This document shows positions 6,478 through 7,658 of a stretch of 7,658 nucleotides of DNA, one piece after another. Both the position numbers and the translations under genes were made by a program. Source of the DNA: Rhodocyclaceae bacterium. Its GTDB lineage: Bacteria > Pseudomonadota > Gammaproteobacteria > Burkholderiales > Rhodocyclaceae. Position 1 is the stretch's first letter. Each line of letters starts with the position of its first letter. The DNA lies in assembly GCA_016791085.1 (NCBI GenBank), contig JAEUNN010000278.1, positions 1-7,658 on the forward strand, written 5' to 3'. A model generated the notes under the pieces. That model saw nothing but the letters and a program-made list of their open reading frames with translations. It had not been told where the DNA came from and searched no databases.

Positions 6478-6618
6478 GTGCGGATTCTATGCTGCCCGGC
6501 GCCGGCCTGCACGGCGGACGATGGTCCGGAACGGATCCGCCTGCAAAGCCTGCATGAGTACGGAGGCCGGCTGGTCCGGGCGCAAAGCCTGGGCGCGCAG
6601 CATTGCGCGCAGGCCGGG
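6478..6618 (-). other. Kinase-regulator intergenic region with hairpin and direct repeat
   Basis: The 141-bp gap is unusually long for a cognate kinase-regulator pair. Just after the kinase stop is a 7-bp inverted repeat with 4-base loop (GCGCGCA-GCAT-TGCGCGC on the plus strand, 6593-6610). A 10-bp direct repeat (GCAAAGCCTG on the plus strand) occurs at 6543-6552 and 6582-6591, 39 bp apart. A 38-codon frame (6603 to 6487, starting MLRAQALRPDQ) has no ribosome site and is not called as a gene. A separate promoter for the regulator could lie here, but none is convincing. Confidence 0.35.
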
Positions 6619-7658
6619 CTAGGCCAGGTCCGCTGGGTTCCCCGCCTGAGCCGTGCCGGCTTCGGCCGACATTTCGTCGGGTAGATGCACGCTGATGCGC
6701 GTGCCGCCTTCGGCGCGCCGTTCGACCTGGAAGCGCCCGCCCAGACTGGCCACGCGCTCGCGCATGCCGCGCAGGCCAAAAGATTTGGGCTTGGCGAGGT
6801 CGGTATCGGCGACACCGCGCCCGTCGTCGGCAATTTCCAGCAGCAATTCGGCATTTTCGCGGCAGAAACGCACTTCGACCTGGCTTGCCGCGGCGTGCTT
6901 GAAGGTGTTGTTGAGCGATTCCTGAAAGATGCGGAACAGCGCGATGGACGCGGAGTCGGTCAGTTCCACGTCGTAATCGACACACAGCATGTGGCAGGCG
7001 ATGCCGGTGCGCTGGGAAAAATCTTCGCCCAGATTTTCCAGCGCCGCCTGCAGGCCGAATTCCTTCAGTATGCCGGGGCGCAGTTCGCTCGCCACGCGGC
7101 TTACCGTGGCGATGGCGTCGGCGCACATGCTTTCCATGCGGCGCATGCGTTCCGACAGGTCGGGACGGTCGCGCGGCAATTTGGCCGCCAGCAGCGCCAC
7201 TTCAAACCGCAAGCCGACCAGAATGCCGCCCAGTTCGTCGTGTATGTCGCGGGCGATGCGGGCGCGCTCTTCTTCGACGGCCACCTGCAGATACGAGGAC
7301 AGTTCGGCCAGTTGCTGGCGGTTCGCCAGCAGTTGCGCCTCGACCTGCTTGCTCTGCGTGATGTTGGATACTATGCCTTCCCAGATCGGCAGCCCGGATT
7401 CGAGCTGGCGCGGGCTGGAACGCAGGTTGATCCACTTCATTTCGTCGTTGCGCAGGCGTATGCGGCCTTCCCAATTCACCGTGGCGCCGCTTTCCGCGGA
7501 CAGGCCGAGGGCGCGCTGCAAGGACGCACGATCTTCGTCGAACAGCAGGGCCAGGAAGCATTCCGGCTTGCCGATCAGGTCGGACGGGCGCAGGTCGAGC
7601 AGGGCGGAGCTGCCTTCGCTCACATACAGGAAACGCCAGGTGCCGCGCGGCTCGATCA
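6619..7658 (-). CDS. PAS-domain sensor histidine kinase, HisKA_3/NarX-like class (5' end outside window)
   Basis: The kinase autophosphorylates on histidine and passes the phosphate to a response regulator, here most likely the adjacent NarL-type protein. The reading frame runs off the window edge, leaving 345 visible residues, counted from the first full codon (7654-7656). A PAS domain with its PAC tail fills about 1-102 (RFLYVSEGSSALLDLRPSDL at the start, WEGIVSNITQSKQVEAQLLA at the end). The dimerisation and phosphotransfer helices follow, with EEERARIARDIHDELGG placing the phospho-acceptor at H139 (codon 7240-7242). The HATPase domain (about 230-327) has the N-box FQESLNNTFKHA (244-255), DDGRG (277-281) and GLRGMRER (294-301). 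No membrane segment is visible, but one could lie upstream. The stimulus is unknown; a PAS domain may bind a cofactor or small ligand. The short C-terminal tail is Ala-rich and ends at TAG (6619). Confidence 0.93.
   Translation of the reverse strand, partial: IEPRGTWRFLYVSEGSSALLDLRPSDLIGKPECFLALLFDEDRASLQRALGLSAESGATVNWEGRIRLRNDEMKWINLRSSPRQLESGLPIWEGIVSNITQSKQVEAQLLANRQQLAELSSYLQVAVEEERARIARDIHDELGGILVGLRFEVALLAAKLPRDRPDLSERMRRMESMCADAIATVSRVASELRPGILKEFGLQAALENLGEDFSQRTGIACHMLCVDYDVELTDSASIALFRIFQESLNNTFKHAAASQVEVRFCRENAELLLEIADDGRGVADTDLAKPKSFGLRGMRERVASLGGRFQVERRAEGGTRISVHLPDEMSAEAGTAQAGNPADLA

Noticed and set aside
6484..6495. Sigma-70-like -10 box (TAGAAT) just before the regulator ATG
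   Set aside because: No matching -35 at 16-18 bp (the hexamer there is GTGCAG), and the start would leave almost no leader.
6487..6603. Small gene of 38 codons between kinase and regulator (MLRAQALRPDQ start)
   Set aside because: No ribosome site, its ATG lies in the loop of a hairpin, and the composition is Arg/Ala-rich as expected from random GC-rich DNA. Kept only as a finding about frame.
5029..6684. Plus-strand open frame spanning part of the cyclase, the gap and the regulator
   Set aside because: It crosses two real genes on the other strand and has no recognisable domain or ribosome site.
1..7658. CRISPR array, insertion sequence, tRNA, rRNA or phage genes
   Set aside because: No regularly spaced repeats, transposase or integrase domains, or structured RNA gene patterns were seen; the window is taken up by six ordinary genes.

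Overview
The window looks like chromosomal DNA of a motile, GC-rich Gram-negative bacterium, most likely a betaproteobacterium (Burkholderiales or a relative). This rests on protein character: a flagellin opening with MASMINTN and ending in VLKLLG, a short FlaG next to FliD, and a GGDEF protein beside the flagellin gene. The taxonomic call is an inference; there is no rRNA or other marker. All six genes lie on the minus strand, so the region reads from high to low coordinates.

Region by region, in the direction of transcription: (1) 7658-6619, a PAS / HisKA_3-type sensor histidine kinase whose N-terminus lies outside the window; (2) 6477-5839, a NarL/FixJ-type response regulator, separated from the kinase by 141 bp containing a hairpin, a 10-bp direct repeat and a doubtful 38-codon frame; (3) 5668-3953, a diguanylate cyclase with a long helical N-terminal region and an intact GGEEF active site and I-site; (4) 3674-1893, flagellin (fliC); (5) 1827-1471, flaG; (6) 1454-24, fliD, the filament cap.

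Regulation can partly be read from the sequence. A good sigma-28 (FliA) type promoter lies upstream of fliC (3763-3789, TAAAGCTT-N11-TCCGTAAA). A second, weaker one with the same 11-bp spacing and nearly the same -10 (TCAAGACT-N11-GCCGTAAA, 5700-5726) lies just upstream of the diguanylate cyclase. A hairpin plus T-run (3812-3845) can end the cyclase transcript before the fliC promoter. A perfect 24-bp GC palindrome (1853-1876) sits between fliC and flaG and may reduce read-through from the highly expressed flagellin gene into flaG-fliD, or protect the fliC mRNA end.

Together the window encodes late flagellar filament parts (subunit, length/adhesion-related FlaG, cap) next to a c-di-GMP-producing enzyme that may share the late flagellar sigma factor, and a two-component pair of unknown stimulus. 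No mobile element, CRISPR array, tRNA or rRNA was seen. I found no convincing new system. The most interesting points are the matched sigma-28-like promoters, the fliC-flaG palindrome, and the same-frame arrangement of kinase, short open frame and regulator separated by amber codons.
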